Source: Sulfitobacter albidus (GTDB lineage Bacteria; Pseudomonadota; Alphaproteobacteria; Rhodobacterales; Rhodobacteraceae). Taken from it: 64,000 nt of DNA. The position numbers were made by a program, and so were the translations under genes. Below the pieces are notes generated by a model, which saw only the letters and a program-made list of their open reading frames with translations, did no database searches and was not told where the DNA came from. This document shows, piece by piece, positions 21,906 through 29,659 of the stretch. Where the stretch lies: contig NZ_CP073581.1 of the NCBI RefSeq assembly GCF_018200035.1, positions 1,546,501 through 1,610,500 of the forward strand. Reading direction: 5' to 3'. Position 1 is the stretch's first letter; every line of letters starts with the position of its first letter.

Positions 21906-21995
21906 CTTCCTCCCGAATGAAGACAGACGCAGGTTTTCCGGCCGCTCAGGTCCTGGGCCCGACAAAGGGGCGGATCAAGCCCGTGCGCGCGAGGT

Positions 21996-22736
21996 TTATT
22001 CGTCCGCAGTTGCAACCTGCTTGTACGTCACCACCGGCCATTCGTCCTGCCGGATCGCGGTCATCGCGAGCCAGATTGTCTGATCTCCCACACGCGCGCG
22101 GCACCAGGGGCCATCGCTTGCCGTGAGGCATTGATTGACCTTGATCTGCGTGCCCGTCGCGACAGTGCCAAGCGCGGGTGCGTCACGACGTGGCTGCGCA
22201 CGGGTGTTGAGATTGGCCAAAGTCTCGATCGTGGTAAATCCGGCGTCCTGGGGCACTTCGGGCGCGCGCAGTTCTGCCGGCGTGGCGCAGCGCTGGCTAA
22301 AGCCTGCATAATAGCACTTGTGCCGCCGCAGCGCCGCCGCCAGTTTCTGGCTGTTGCCATCGCCTGCCGCGCGCTCGATCACCAGTGCAAGGGGGCTGCC
22401 GACAAGATCACCGGTGACGCGGAACTGGTTTCCGCCCAATGCCGCGGCCTGCGTCTCCCCCGCCATCAAGAGGATCTGCCCGTTCACGATTTTCCAATTG
22501 TCGATCTTGCTGAACTGCACCGCGCAATTGACGGAACTGACAGGATACAGGCTTTCCTTTGGCGTGCCCGTGAGCGTCAGGTTGCACGCCTCCGCCCCGG
22601 CGCGCATGGCGGGATCAAAGATATACCACTCCCCCGCAAACGCGTCGATCAGCTCCTGCTGGGATTGCGCCTGCGCTGTCGTGCCAGTCGCGAGCGATAC
22701 GGCCAGAATGCAAAAGAGACGTGAAAAAAGGGTCAT
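21996..22736 (-). CDS. secreted two-domain protein: Inh/AprI-like inhibitor fold plus SH3b domain
   Basis: 246 aa. Signal peptide ends TTAQA, so the product is periplasmic or exported. Residues about 28-125 resemble the AprI/Inh protease-inhibitor family (FAGEWYIFDPAMRAGAEACN; LTLTGTPKESLYPVSSVNCA). A middle stretch has a Cys pair (RHKCYYAGFSQRCAT). The C-terminal region (about 170-240) is SH3b-like: TLANLNTRAQPRRDAPALG, then WCRARVGDQTIWL. It is the last gene of the minus-strand curli operon, 26 bases after csgH. It may protect fibre subunits from proteolysis or bind the wall, but that is inference. Confidence 0.6.
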   Translation of the reverse strand: MTLFSRLFCILAVSLATGTTAQAQSQQELIDAFAGEWYIFDPAMRAGAEACNLTLTGTPKESLYPVSSVNCAVQFSKIDNWKIVNGQILLMAGETQAAALGGNQFRVTGDLVGSPLALVIERAAGDGNSQKLAAALRRHKCYYAGFSQRCATPAELRAPEVPQDAGFTTIETLANLNTRAQPRRDAPALGTVATGTQIKVNQCLTASDGPWCRARVGDQTIWLAMTAIRQDEWPVVTYKQVATADE

Positions 22737-22762
22737 GTGAAGTTCCAGTATGAATGACGTGG

Positions 22763-23166
22763 TCAGTTATCCGCGATTGATACCGTACTGCTGGCCACAA
22801 CGACCCCGTCCGATACCATGGTGAGTGTTGCCGTCAGCGCAAGATCCGGCTGTACCGAGAATGACGTGCTTGCCACCAGATCATCGCTGCCCTGTGTGAG
22901 GGTGATGTCGCGCGATTGGCTGGTACTGATGGTCCCGCCGCCATCGGATTTCTCAATCGTGAGGGTTGCCGTCACACGCCCCGCCCCCATGCCAAGCGCG
23001 CGCGCTTCGACCGCGATGATCCCGTCCTGCGGTGTCATGTCGATCTGCGGGATCACCATCGCGTCGCCGTCGGCAAGGACAGCTGAGGCACACATCATGA
23101 CCCCCCGGCAACAACCGAAAGGATGCCATTCGGCCTACAGGCCGGCCCGCTCGACCAGCGGCGCAT
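22763..23166 (-). CDS. csgH: curli assembly chaperone CsgH (apparent frameshift in the signal peptide)
   Basis: Periplasmic beta-sandwich chaperone that in alphaproteobacteria takes the place of CsgC and blocks early amyloid formation. The mature part is clear: IIAVEARALGMGAGRVTATL, EKSDGGGTISTSQSRDITL, then a C-terminal Ig-like strand set. The straight frame begins only at 23098 with a truncated signal. Adding one base to the C6 run 23101-23106 joins it to an ATG at 23166, giving MRRWSSGPAC... ILSVVAGGVMMCASAVLA, a normal signal peptide, and a 134-aa protein. That ATG begins one base after the upstream curlin stop codon (TGACATG), as expected for translational coupling. Very short domain, so the family call is moderate. 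Confidence 0.68.
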
Positions 23167-23167
23167 G

Positions 23168-23806
23168 TCAGGGAGACGTTTGATTGATGATGACGGATCC
23201 GCCGTTGGACACCACGGTCGGTGCCGCAACGATGTTATTGCCCGTCTGGGTCAGGATAACCGTGGTACCGGCCCCCGACACATCCAGGCTGGTATCATTG
23301 TTGTTGCCGTTCTGGCGCAGCTCCCCCGTGGCATTGCGGCCCGACACCGTCACGGCGCCGATGTTTCCATCGCCCAATTGCTCAAGGAGCGCGGAGGCCC
23401 CTGCCCCCGTCACGTCGATGTCACCGACGTTGTTCAGGCCAAGCTGCGTGAGCACGCCCACCCCGCTGAGACCGGTAATGTTGATGTCACCCGAATTCCC
23501 GGCGCCGGTTCCAAGCGTTGTCTGGTTGAGGGCCACCTGCCCGCCGGTATTGGCGACGTTGATCGTGGCGCTGTTGCCACCGCCTGCCTGTACCGCCGCC
23601 GTATCGGAATTGATCTGGCCCGATATGGTCGACCCCGTCGCCAGCGATTGATCCACAAAAAGGGTATTCCCCAGGCCGGATCCTTGCGTGCTGTCCTGCA
23701 GAATGAAAAGTCGGTTTTCATCCGCGGCGGCCCCGACGGCCAGCGTGGCAGCCGCAAGAAGGCCCAGCGTATGAACGCGCATGTTGGTAAACATTGTAGA
23801 ATCCAT
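23168..23806 (-). CDS. curlin-repeat protein, CsgA/CsgB-like
   Basis: 212 aa. Signal peptide ends VGAAA-DE. The mature chain is Gly/Asn/Thr/Val-rich with curlin-type units of the form x-x-x-Q-x-G-x-x-N: VLTQLGLNNVGD, LLEQLGDGNIGA, ELRQNGNNNDTS, ILTQTGNNIVAA and VIINQTSP at the end. No Cys in the mature protein. It would be an extracellular amyloid subunit exported through CsgG. It lies between the other small curlin gene and csgH; the stop codon almost touches the proposed csgH ATG. Whether it is major subunit or nucleator cannot be settled by sequence. Confidence 0.82.
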   Translation of the reverse strand: MDSTMFTNMRVHTLGLLAAATLAVGAAADENRLFILQDSTQGSGLGNTLFVDQSLATGSTISGQINSDTAAVQAGGGNSATINVANTGGQVALNQTTLGTGAGNSGDINITGLSGVGVLTQLGLNNVGDIDVTGAGASALLEQLGDGNIGAVTVSGRNATGELRQNGNNNDTSLDVSGAGTTVILTQTGNNIVAAPTVVSNGGSVIINQTSP

Positions 23807-23830
23807 AAATAAAGAATTCTTAATGTGGTA

Positions 23831-24310
23831 TCACATGCTTTGTTGAATTGCCACGAAGTTGTTGGTTCCGGTCTGTGTGAAAACGGCGCGGTTGGAATGT
23901 CCGGTCTGCGAAATCGCGGCCTGATTTCCGGTGCCGCTGATGCGCCCGGTGACGCTGTTTTGCGTACCGCGCTGGGTGATACCGAACAGATTGCCAATAC
24001 CGGCGATTTCAAGATCGGCAGAATTCTTGCGACCACTCTGGCGGACGATACCGGGCGCGCTGGCCTCGAACCATGCGGGGTCGGGCTGATACCTGATCGA
24101 CGCCGCCCCGTTGTTGGTGCCCGACACCCGCACGGTAACCGAGTTGCCGACAGAGGCAGGTGCCTGAAGAATGCTCAGGGTATTTGCCTCAAAGTCCCCG
24201 CTCAGCTGGATCTGATTGTTGTCGGCATTCCCTTCGGCCTGCGCGGCCACGGGTGTCACGCCTACCGCGCCCGTCAGGGCGATGACAGCTGCTGTCGCAA
24301 ATTTCCACAT
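23831..24310 (-). CDS. curlin-repeat protein, possible CsgB-like nucleator
   Basis: 159 aa from the ATG at 24310 (MWKFATAAVIALTGAVG), which gives a standard signal peptide ending VAAQA; the frame stays open upstream to 24361 without support. Repeats are sparse in the N-terminal half and regular in the last 60 residues: FGITQRGTQNSV, AISQTGHSNRAV, FTQTGTNNFV, ending AIQQSM. E. coli CsgB is of similar size, and this protein lies directly in front of the 212-aa curlin, as csgB precedes csgA. The nucleator role is inference from order and size. Confidence 0.8.
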   Translation of the reverse strand: MWKFATAAVIALTGAVGVTPVAAQAEGNADNNQIQLSGDFEANTLSILQAPASVGNSVTVRVSGTNNGAASIRYQPDPAWFEASAPGIVRQSGRKNSADLEIAGIGNLFGITQRGTQNSVTGRISGTGNQAAISQTGHSNRAVFTQTGTNNFVAIQQSM

Positions 24311-24422
24311 GTCGATTGTCCTCAAATCCGATTTTTCTTTCGGATGAGGGTCGCCGGACATACAGGCGCGAATAAGGAGGGGATGTGCTGATTTGACGTC
24401 GAATCATGGACCGCCCTGCCAC

Positions 24423-24452
24423 AACAAAAAACGGGCGGTTAACACCGCCCGT
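24423..24452 (-). terminator. rho-independent terminator after csgG
   Basis: On the minus strand, ACGGGCGGT (24452-24444), loop GTTA, ACCGCCCGT (24439-24431), then TTTTT and GTTG. It sits 31 bases after the csgG stop codon and 113 bases before the next curlin start, so csgF-csgG can end here while the downstream curlin genes use another promoter or read-through. Confidence 0.88.
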
Positions 24453-24482
24453 CCTGGAAAGGATGCAAGCTCGCCCGGGCGG

Positions 24483-25535
24483 TCATCCCACGGCTTCATC
24501 CGCGGCAGGCTGCGCGGGTGGCAGCGGCGCACGGTCAACCTGCGCGGGCTGCGGCTGCGGCGCCAGCCTGCGCTGGGTGACACGCCGGACCGTGCGTGTA
24601 ATTGGACGGGTCTTGACCGTGCGCGCCGCGTTCTGCGTATTCGGGCGCAGCGTGCGCCCTGCGGCGGCAGGGATGTTGCCGTCGTACTTCTGAGCGCGGT
24701 AATCCGCGATATAGCGTTTGCCGGCAGCATCATCCTTGAAATGCCAAACGCCCAGCTCGTTGCCTTCGGCGATGAGCGCCATCACGGCCTTTTCGACCGC
24801 CTGCTCGACCGCAACCTGCTTGGGCTCGTTGGTCGCGATGCCACCCTCGCTTTCCAGCAGCTCATCCAGCGCGATGTAGCGGAAGATGGAGGCACGATCC
24901 GCCACCGAGGCGATCGGTTTGCGCACCACAACGCTTGCCAGAACCTCACCGGAGTTGGTGGAGATCGCCCGCAGCGAAACCGTGACGATATCCAGCTTCC
25001 ACTGCCGGTCGCCCCCGATGCCCAGATAACGGGCGCCAAAACCGCCGGTCATGACATTGCTGTCATACCCGATGATGCCCCCCTGCAAGATGATGCCCGA
25101 ATGATCGAGCGGCGCGAGCGCGTCGGGATTGATGTTCTGCTCCCCCCGGTACAGGCGGCGCATCTCCGTCACGATCTGGCGCTCGCGGATCAATGCTTCG
25201 AGATTTGAGCGGTCCAGGACCGAGAACCAGCGACGCTCACCCGCGTCCTGAAGCGCCTTGATCAGGATCGGCGCACCGCCCTGCGTCACGGCGCGCGACA
25301 GCGATTGCACGTTCGCAGGTTCTTTATACTGCCCGGTCAGATCCGGAAAATCAAAGACCGACACCGTCACCCGGTGGCTTGGCGCAGGCACGGCGCGCAA
25401 CGCACGGTTCTGCGGGGTGATCTGGCTGAAGCTCGCCTCGTATTCGCCGACGGTCAGATCCGTCAACGATGTGCAGGCCCCCAGACCACAGAGAGCGACG
25501 ACGCCCACCAATTTTGTAAGACCCTGAAAAAACAT
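24483..25535 (-). CDS. csgG: curli secretion channel lipoprotein CsgG
   Basis: Outer-membrane lipoprotein that forms the nonameric curli export pore. 350 aa. Lipobox CGLGAC with Cys at residue 21. Family hallmarks follow: VTVSVFDFPDLTGQYK, a block around RWFSVLDRSNLEALIRER QI, the barrel region GGIIGYDSNVMTGGFGARYLG and YQWKLDIVTVSLRA-like strands (here RQWKLDIVTVSLRAIST), then NSGEVLASVVVRKPI. E. coli CsgG is about 277 aa; the extra 60-70 residues here are an Arg/Pro/Ala-rich C-terminal tail (about 285-350), absent from the E. coli protein. 67 bases after csgF. Confidence 0.95.
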   Translation of the reverse strand: MFFQGLTKLVGVVALCGLGACTSLTDLTVGEYEASFSQITPQNRALRAVPAPSHRVTVSVFDFPDLTGQYKEPANVQSLSRAVTQGGAPILIKALQDAGERRWFSVLDRSNLEALIRERQIVTEMRRLYRGEQNINPDALAPLDHSGIILQGGIIGYDSNVMTGGFGARYLGIGGDRQWKLDIVTVSLRAISTNSGEVLASVVVRKPIASVADRASIFRYIALDELLESEGGIATNEPKQVAVEQAVEKAVMALIAEGNELGVWHFKDDAAGKRYIADYRAQKYDGNIPAAAGRTLRPNTQNAARTVKTRPITRTVRRVTQRRLAPQPQPAQVDRAPLPPAQPAADEAVG

Positions 25536-25602
25536 CTGCTCTCAACCTCTTCCTGTCGCCCGTTCGTTCACGCGCAAATACCGGCGCGGGCGTACCCTGA
25601 AT

Positions 25603-26082
25603 TTATTGTGTCACCAACTGTGGCACGATGATCTCGGTCACGGTGCCGTCGAGAGAATCCGCAATCAGCAGGGTGATACTGTCCAGCGACCGGGCGAATT
25701 CGACCGTCGTTGTGCCGAAGGTCACCGTGCCGCCCTGCTGCGGCGTGTCTCCGAAGATGGCGTCGGTCACCTGGCCCGCCAACGCGGACAGCAGCCGCCC
25801 TTCGAGCTGGCGCACGAATAGATCGGCGTCGGTGGTGCCGCTGCCGGTCGTCCCGTCCCCATCGGCCGTCCCATTGCCATCGTTCGCATCGCGCGCCGTC
25901 GCGTCCCGTTGGGCGCTTGCGATTGCCAGCAGATGCCCCGAGTTCAGGGCGTTTCCGCCAAACGACGGGTTGGTCGGCGTATATACCAGATCCTGCGCGG
26001 TGGACGGCTGCGCCGCCAACGTCATCATGCCGACGACGAAAGCCAGACCGCGAAATCCGGGAAAGAATGATCCCTGCATCAT
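25603..26082 (-). CDS. csgF: curli assembly protein CsgF
   Basis: 159 aa. Signal peptide ends PSTAQ. The mature N-terminus LVYTPTNPSFGGNALNSGHL carries the conserved CsgF segment (Y-T-P-x-N-P-S-F-G-G-N) that inserts into the CsgG pore. A Gly/Asp/Thr-rich linker follows (about residues 66-85), then FVRQLEGRLLSALAGQV and a beta-rich C-terminus. CsgF couples secreted subunits to the cell surface. First gene of the minus-strand curli operon. Two adjacent ATGs (26082, 26079) follow GAGGAT; either can be the start. Confidence 0.95.
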   Translation of the reverse strand: MMQGSFFPGFRGLAFVVGMMTLAAQPSTAQDLVYTPTNPSFGGNALNSGHLLAIASAQRDATARDANDGNGTADGDGTTGSGTTDADLFVRQLEGRLLSALAGQVTDAIFGDTPQQGGTVTFGTTTVEFARSLDSITLLIADSLDGTVTEIIVPQLVTQ

Positions 26083-26462
26083 ATCCTCAATGTAAAAACT
26101 GATTTTCGTGAAACACCGTTCAGCGCGTTTTGCGGAACGGAGAGAAATCGTAACAGTCGCTATTCCCTATCACCGATTCGCAAAACTGAGAACGACTCAT
26201 TGCGTCGGGACGGGATTTGTTGCGGGTCGGACACAAATGCGCGCGCCCATATTCCCGCAAGGGTAGAAAACTGATCGGGGAGCCAGTGCGGCAGTCAAAA
26301 AGTCATCCGGATTATCGCCCATTGTTTCCAATATTTAACAAGTAAGTCAGGAATATGGCCAAAATCTGGAAAACATTTGAACAAGCGTTTTCATTTTGTT
26401 AATAATGCAACTCAGGGGATGGTGCGGAGTGCTTGTGCTCACCACTGCGATACGGAGGAAAC

Positions 26463-26470
26463 GGGGGGGG
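26463..26470. repeat. G8 homopolymer in the curli control region
   Basis: Eight consecutive Gs, the longest homopolymer of the region, within the non-coding curli control sequence. Such tracts can vary in length. The systematic shortening of G/C runs elsewhere in this window means its true length is uncertain. Confidence 0.55.
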
Positions 26471-26725
26471 TCCTTAAGCGTGCTCGCATTGCCATCACCC
26501 AGTTATGTTACAAATGCCTGAAAGCAGCGCATTTTATTTTGCCAGTACAATTTCAGAACTGCGCCGATTGATATGGCGCGAAGACATATAAACGGGAGTG
26601 GATCCAGAATTACACGTATCGGTTGAATTTCGCAACGCCTTAATCACGCGCAACAGCCTGTTTTGGATGACGTGATATAGCCGAGAGTTTCCACTTCAAT
26701 TCAGGCTGCATTTCGCAGTCGCCAT

Positions 26726-26752
26726 AACACTCTCAAAGAAATTGAAAGTGTT
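26726..26752. promoter_or_regulatory. inverted repeat upstream of the first giant curlin gene
   Basis: AACACT-C-TCAA (26726-26736), five bases, TTGA-A-AGTGTT (26742-26752): ten of eleven positions pair. It lies about 90 bases before the start codon at 26843. It could be a regulator dyad or an mRNA 5' hairpin. Confidence 0.5.
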
Positions 26753-26842
26753 TCGAATTCGCTAGTCGGCTGCGCACCCCGCGCGACCGGACGGATAAGA
26801 CTTGCAAACCGCCCGGTTGGGCAAAACTAAAGAAGGTACACT

Positions 26843-28141
26843 ATGACTATTTTCAGAATTTCACTTGCGGCAACGACGGCGCTGACGCTTTCCATGTCCG
26901 GCGCGATGGCCGATGGCAACGAAGCGTATCTGCAGCAGCTTGGCAGCAACCACTCTGCCCTGATCGATCAGACAGGCGGATCGAACAACGACGCGGGCCG
27001 TTCGGACGGTGTCGTCACACAGCGTGGCCAGTTCACCGCCCTCGGCAACACGATCAGCATCGTGCAATCCGGTGACGCGAACGCCATCGGTACAGGCACC
27101 ATCGTGAACCGCGGCACTGGCGTGTTCCAATTCAACCAGAGCGGCCCAGGCAGCACGGCGACCGTCACTCAGGACAGCACCGGCGCTGCATCCGGCAACG
27201 AAATCGGCACGCTCAACCAAGTCGCACGGACCTCAAGTGCGTCCGGCAACACAGCAACGATCTCGCAGACGGGCGGCGGAAACGAAATCACCTCCGTGTC
27301 ACAAGATCGCAGTGGCTCGACAGACGGCACCACCGCGGGCCGGACAGGCCAGGTCGCGGACGTCTCGCAAACCGGCAACAACAACCTGATCGCGACCGTG
27401 CGCCAGGGCACCCAGTTCGACGGCAGCGCTGGCAACACATTGTCCATCTCGATCACCGGTGACGACAACGGCCGTGGCGCCCTGACCGGTCTTGCAGTGG
27501 TTGGCGCGGCGACGTCGAGCGCGATCCAGTCCGGTACCGAGAACGAGCTGCAATTCACGATTGCCGGGGGCAATTCGAACGAATTCGGCTTCAACCAGTC
27601 GGGCGCACTGAACGACGCGCTCAGCATCGTGATCTCGGGCAACAGCAACCAGCTGGGCGTCAACCAGGTTGGGAATTCCAACGTTGTCACAGTGGCCGCC
27701 ATTTCGGGTAACGACAACGTGGTCGGTCTGTCCCAGGCGGGCAACACCAACACGGCAGCCGCGACCATCCTGAACGACGGCAACAACAACGCGTTCGGCA
27801 TTTCGCAGATCGGCGATCTGAACGATGCGGGCGTCACCATTGATGGCGATGACAACGGGGCCACCTCCGGCGGTCTCTTCGGCGTCGCGGCAGGCGTCGG
27901 TGGCGTGAACGGCCTTGTGGCGCAGTGGGGCAACGACAACACGGCAACACTGTCCATCACGGGCAACGACAACGCCTTTGCGCTTGAGCAGGGCAGCGCC
28001 ACAACGTTGGGTAACCTCAATACCATCACCGGTACCGTCGGCGGTAACGGCAACGCGGTTGCGGTTGCACAGCTTGGCAACAGCAACATGGCCGTGTTCA
28101 CACAGACCGGCAACGCCAACAGCGCTGGCATCACCCAGTAA
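26843..28141 (+). CDS. giant curlin-repeat protein 1 (432 aa)
   Basis: Signal peptide ends SGAMA-DG (about residue 23). Nearly all of the rest is curlin-like strand-turn units, about 28 by eye. In the middle they alternate between a Q type (GFNQSGALNDA, GVNQVGNSNVV, GLSQAGNTNTA, GISQIGDLNDA) and a Q-less type (SIVISGNSNQL, AAISGNDNVV, TIDGDDNGA). This predicts a beta-solenoid with a Gln ladder on one face only. The chain ends with Q (NSAGITQ). No Cys. It is about three times E. coli CsgA. Probably exported by CsgG and assembled as an extracellular fibre. First of three consecutive genes; a GC hairpin follows its stop. Confidence 0.85.
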   Translation: MTIFRISLAATTALTLSMSGAMADGNEAYLQQLGSNHSALIDQTGGSNNDAGRSDGVVTQRGQFTALGNTISIVQSGDANAIGTGTIVNRGTGVFQFNQSGPGSTATVTQDSTGAASGNEIGTLNQVARTSSASGNTATISQTGGGNEITSVSQDRSGSTDGTTAGRTGQVADVSQTGNNNLIATVRQGTQFDGSAGNTLSISITGDDNGRGALTGLAVVGAATSSAIQSGTENELQFTIAGGNSNEFGFNQSGALNDALSIVISGNSNQLGVNQVGNSNVVTVAAISGNDNVVGLSQAGNTNTAAATILNDGNNNAFGISQIGDLNDAGVTIDGDDNGATSGGLFGVAAGVGGVNGLVAQWGNDNTATLSITGNDNAFALEQGSATTLGNLNTITGTVGGNGNAVAVAQLGNSNMAVFTQTGNANSAGITQ

Positions 28142-28152
28142 GCTGATTTTCT

Positions 28153-28178
28153 TCCGGGCGGCGCCAGCGCCGCCCGGA
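28153..28178 (+). terminator. GC-rich hairpin between giant curlin genes 1 and 2
   Basis: TCCGGGCGGCG (28153-28163), loop CCAG, CGCCGCCCGGA (28168-28178): an 11-bp perfect stem 12 bases after the stop codon, followed by TCCGTTTTCC. The weak T-run suggests partial termination or mRNA protection, which would raise gene 1 expression over gene 2. Confidence 0.6.
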
Positions 28179-28224
28179 TCCGTTTTCCAATGATACGAAG
28201 ACACCTCGGGCAGGGAATTCCAAA

Positions 28225-29625
28225 ATGAACCGCAGATCTGTGATCCTCTTCGCATCATGCGCTTTCGCCGCGACATCGGCGCAAGCGCAAAGCAATCGCG
28301 ACAACGATGTGCTGATCAATCAGATCGGATCGGACAACTCTGCCATCATCACGCAGGCCGGCATTCGCAATCTGGCGGGGTCGGACGCAGATCCGATGCT
28401 GCAGGATGGCATCTACAACGCGCTCACGATTTCGCAGACCGGGACCGACAACACGATCGGCCTGACACTGCCCGGCATCCTCCAGATCGGACGCCGCAAC
28501 ACCCCCGGCATCTTCAACACCATCGACCTGCTCCAGAACTCCGACGAAAACGCCGTCGGCAGCATTGAGCAGATCTCCGAAGGCTCTGTGGTCAACGGGG
28601 CCAATGCCCTGACGGTGATCCAGCAGAACGGGGACCGCAACCTGTTGCGCGCCGTGCGGCAGGTGCAGGAGTCCGGAGAGGCCGCGCAACGCGCCAGCGT
28701 TACCATGACCGGCGCCGACAACATCATCGACCGGGTCGAACAACGCTCGAACGATACGGGGCGCGAGGGCCCCAACGAGATCGATGTCAACATTCTCGGC
28801 TCCAACAACGGGCGTCTGGCGCTGTCGGGCTTCGCGGCAGAGCCGAGCCTTGCCGACAGTTCCATCGTGCAGGAGGCCGACACCGTCGATCCCGGTATCT
28901 ACGGCAACAAGATCATCCTCGACATCATCGGGGACGACAACCGCTTTGGCCTGCGTCAGGGCGGGCGCATGAACGACATGGGCCGCCTCGTGCTCAACGG
29001 GAACCGCAACCAGATCGGGTTTCGCCAGGACGGCACCGAAAACAACATCCAGATGGCCGTGGTCGAGGGCGATGACAACGAAATCGGCATCGACCAGATC
29101 GTCACCAATATCGCCCAGGTCGATCTGATCGGGCTGAGCAATGCCAACCGGATCTACGCCTTCCAGCAGGGCACAAACATGCTCGAAGTCCGCATCGAGG
29201 GGGATACAAACACCCTGCGTACGCGCCAAGACTATCTGTCAGGCACCGGCGGTGACAATGATGCGACCGTGACAATGACGGGCAATCTGAACTTTGCCGA
29301 TCTCGAACAGCTTGGCGACAACGTGTTCAGCCTGGCCATCGCCGGGGATCGCAACAATGCGGGCGGCCCGTTCTCCGGCGCTGCCGCAAGCGGTGCGCTG
29401 ACACCGGGTGTCTTTTCGCAGATCGGCGCCGGTAATGTCTTTTCGGGTGTTGTTACCGGCAGCGACAACCTGATGGCCGCCGCGCAGACCGGAAACGCAA
29501 ACACCATTACGGCGCTGGTTGCGGGCGATAGCAATCAGGCAGCCTTTGTCCAGATGGGCAACGCCAACATCGCATTCCTAGACCAGAACGGCAGCGGGAA
29601 CGTCGCCGGCGTTTATCAGAATTGA
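28225..29625 (+). CDS. giant curlin-repeat protein 2 (466 aa)
   Basis: Signal peptide ends TSAQA. The mature chain has curlin-type units throughout, with more acidic and Arg residues than protein 1: VLINQIGSDNSA, IITQAGIRNLAG, FGLRQGGRMNDM, IGFRQDGTENNI, FSQIGAGNVFSG, AAQTGNANTI, FVQMGNANIA, ending GVYQN. Degenerate stretches around residues 85-130 and 165-230 keep the I-x-G-x-x-N half of the unit but lose Gln. The two end regions are the most regular. Such divergence from protein 1 suggests a distinct role, such as a capping or surface subunit, though this is inference. 83 bases after gene 1. Confidence 0.83.
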   Translation: MNRRSVILFASCAFAATSAQAQSNRDNDVLINQIGSDNSAIITQAGIRNLAGSDADPMLQDGIYNALTISQTGTDNTIGLTLPGILQIGRRNTPGIFNTIDLLQNSDENAVGSIEQISEGSVVNGANALTVIQQNGDRNLLRAVRQVQESGEAAQRASVTMTGADNIIDRVEQRSNDTGREGPNEIDVNILGSNNGRLALSGFAAEPSLADSSIVQEADTVDPGIYGNKIILDIIGDDNRFGLRQGGRMNDMGRLVLNGNRNQIGFRQDGTENNIQMAVVEGDDNEIGIDQIVTNIAQVDLIGLSNANRIYAFQQGTNMLEVRIEGDTNTLRTRQDYLSGTGGDNDATVTMTGNLNFADLEQLGDNVFSLAIAGDRNNAGGPFSGAAASGALTPGVFSQIGAGNVFSGVVTGSDNLMAAAQTGNANTITALVAGDSNQAAFVQMGNANIAFLDQNGSGNVAGVYQN

Positions 29626-29659
29626 CCTCGAATACCGTTTTTCAAGAAAGCCTGACATC

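Larger units (their letters stand above)
26083..26842. promoter_or_regulatory. 760-base divergent control region of the curli genes
   Basis: No convincing gene in either direction. It is visibly richer in A+T than its flanks, notably at 26320-26420 and 26510-26660. Both csgF (leftward) and the giant-curlin genes (rightward) must be driven from here. Contents noted: a G8 tract at 26463-26470, a dyad at 26726-26752, and AAGAAGGT just before the 26843 start. Length and composition suit a locus under several regulators, as for the E. coli csgD-csgB intergenic region, but no CsgD is encoded nearby. Confidence 0.6.

Noticed and set aside
21706..21906. 66-aa minus-strand frame beginning MERVTRIELVTK
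   Set aside because: It lies over the tRNA-Gly gene; such frames are a known artefact of tRNA complements.
22763..23098. csgH as a cytoplasmic protein starting at the internal ATG
   Set aside because: That start truncates the signal peptide; a one-base repair gives a proper one directly coupled to the upstream stop.
26377..26571. 64-aa open frame inside the curli control region
   Set aside because: No ribosome site, no recognisable family, crosses the G8 tract, and amino-acid composition looks random. Treated as non-coding.
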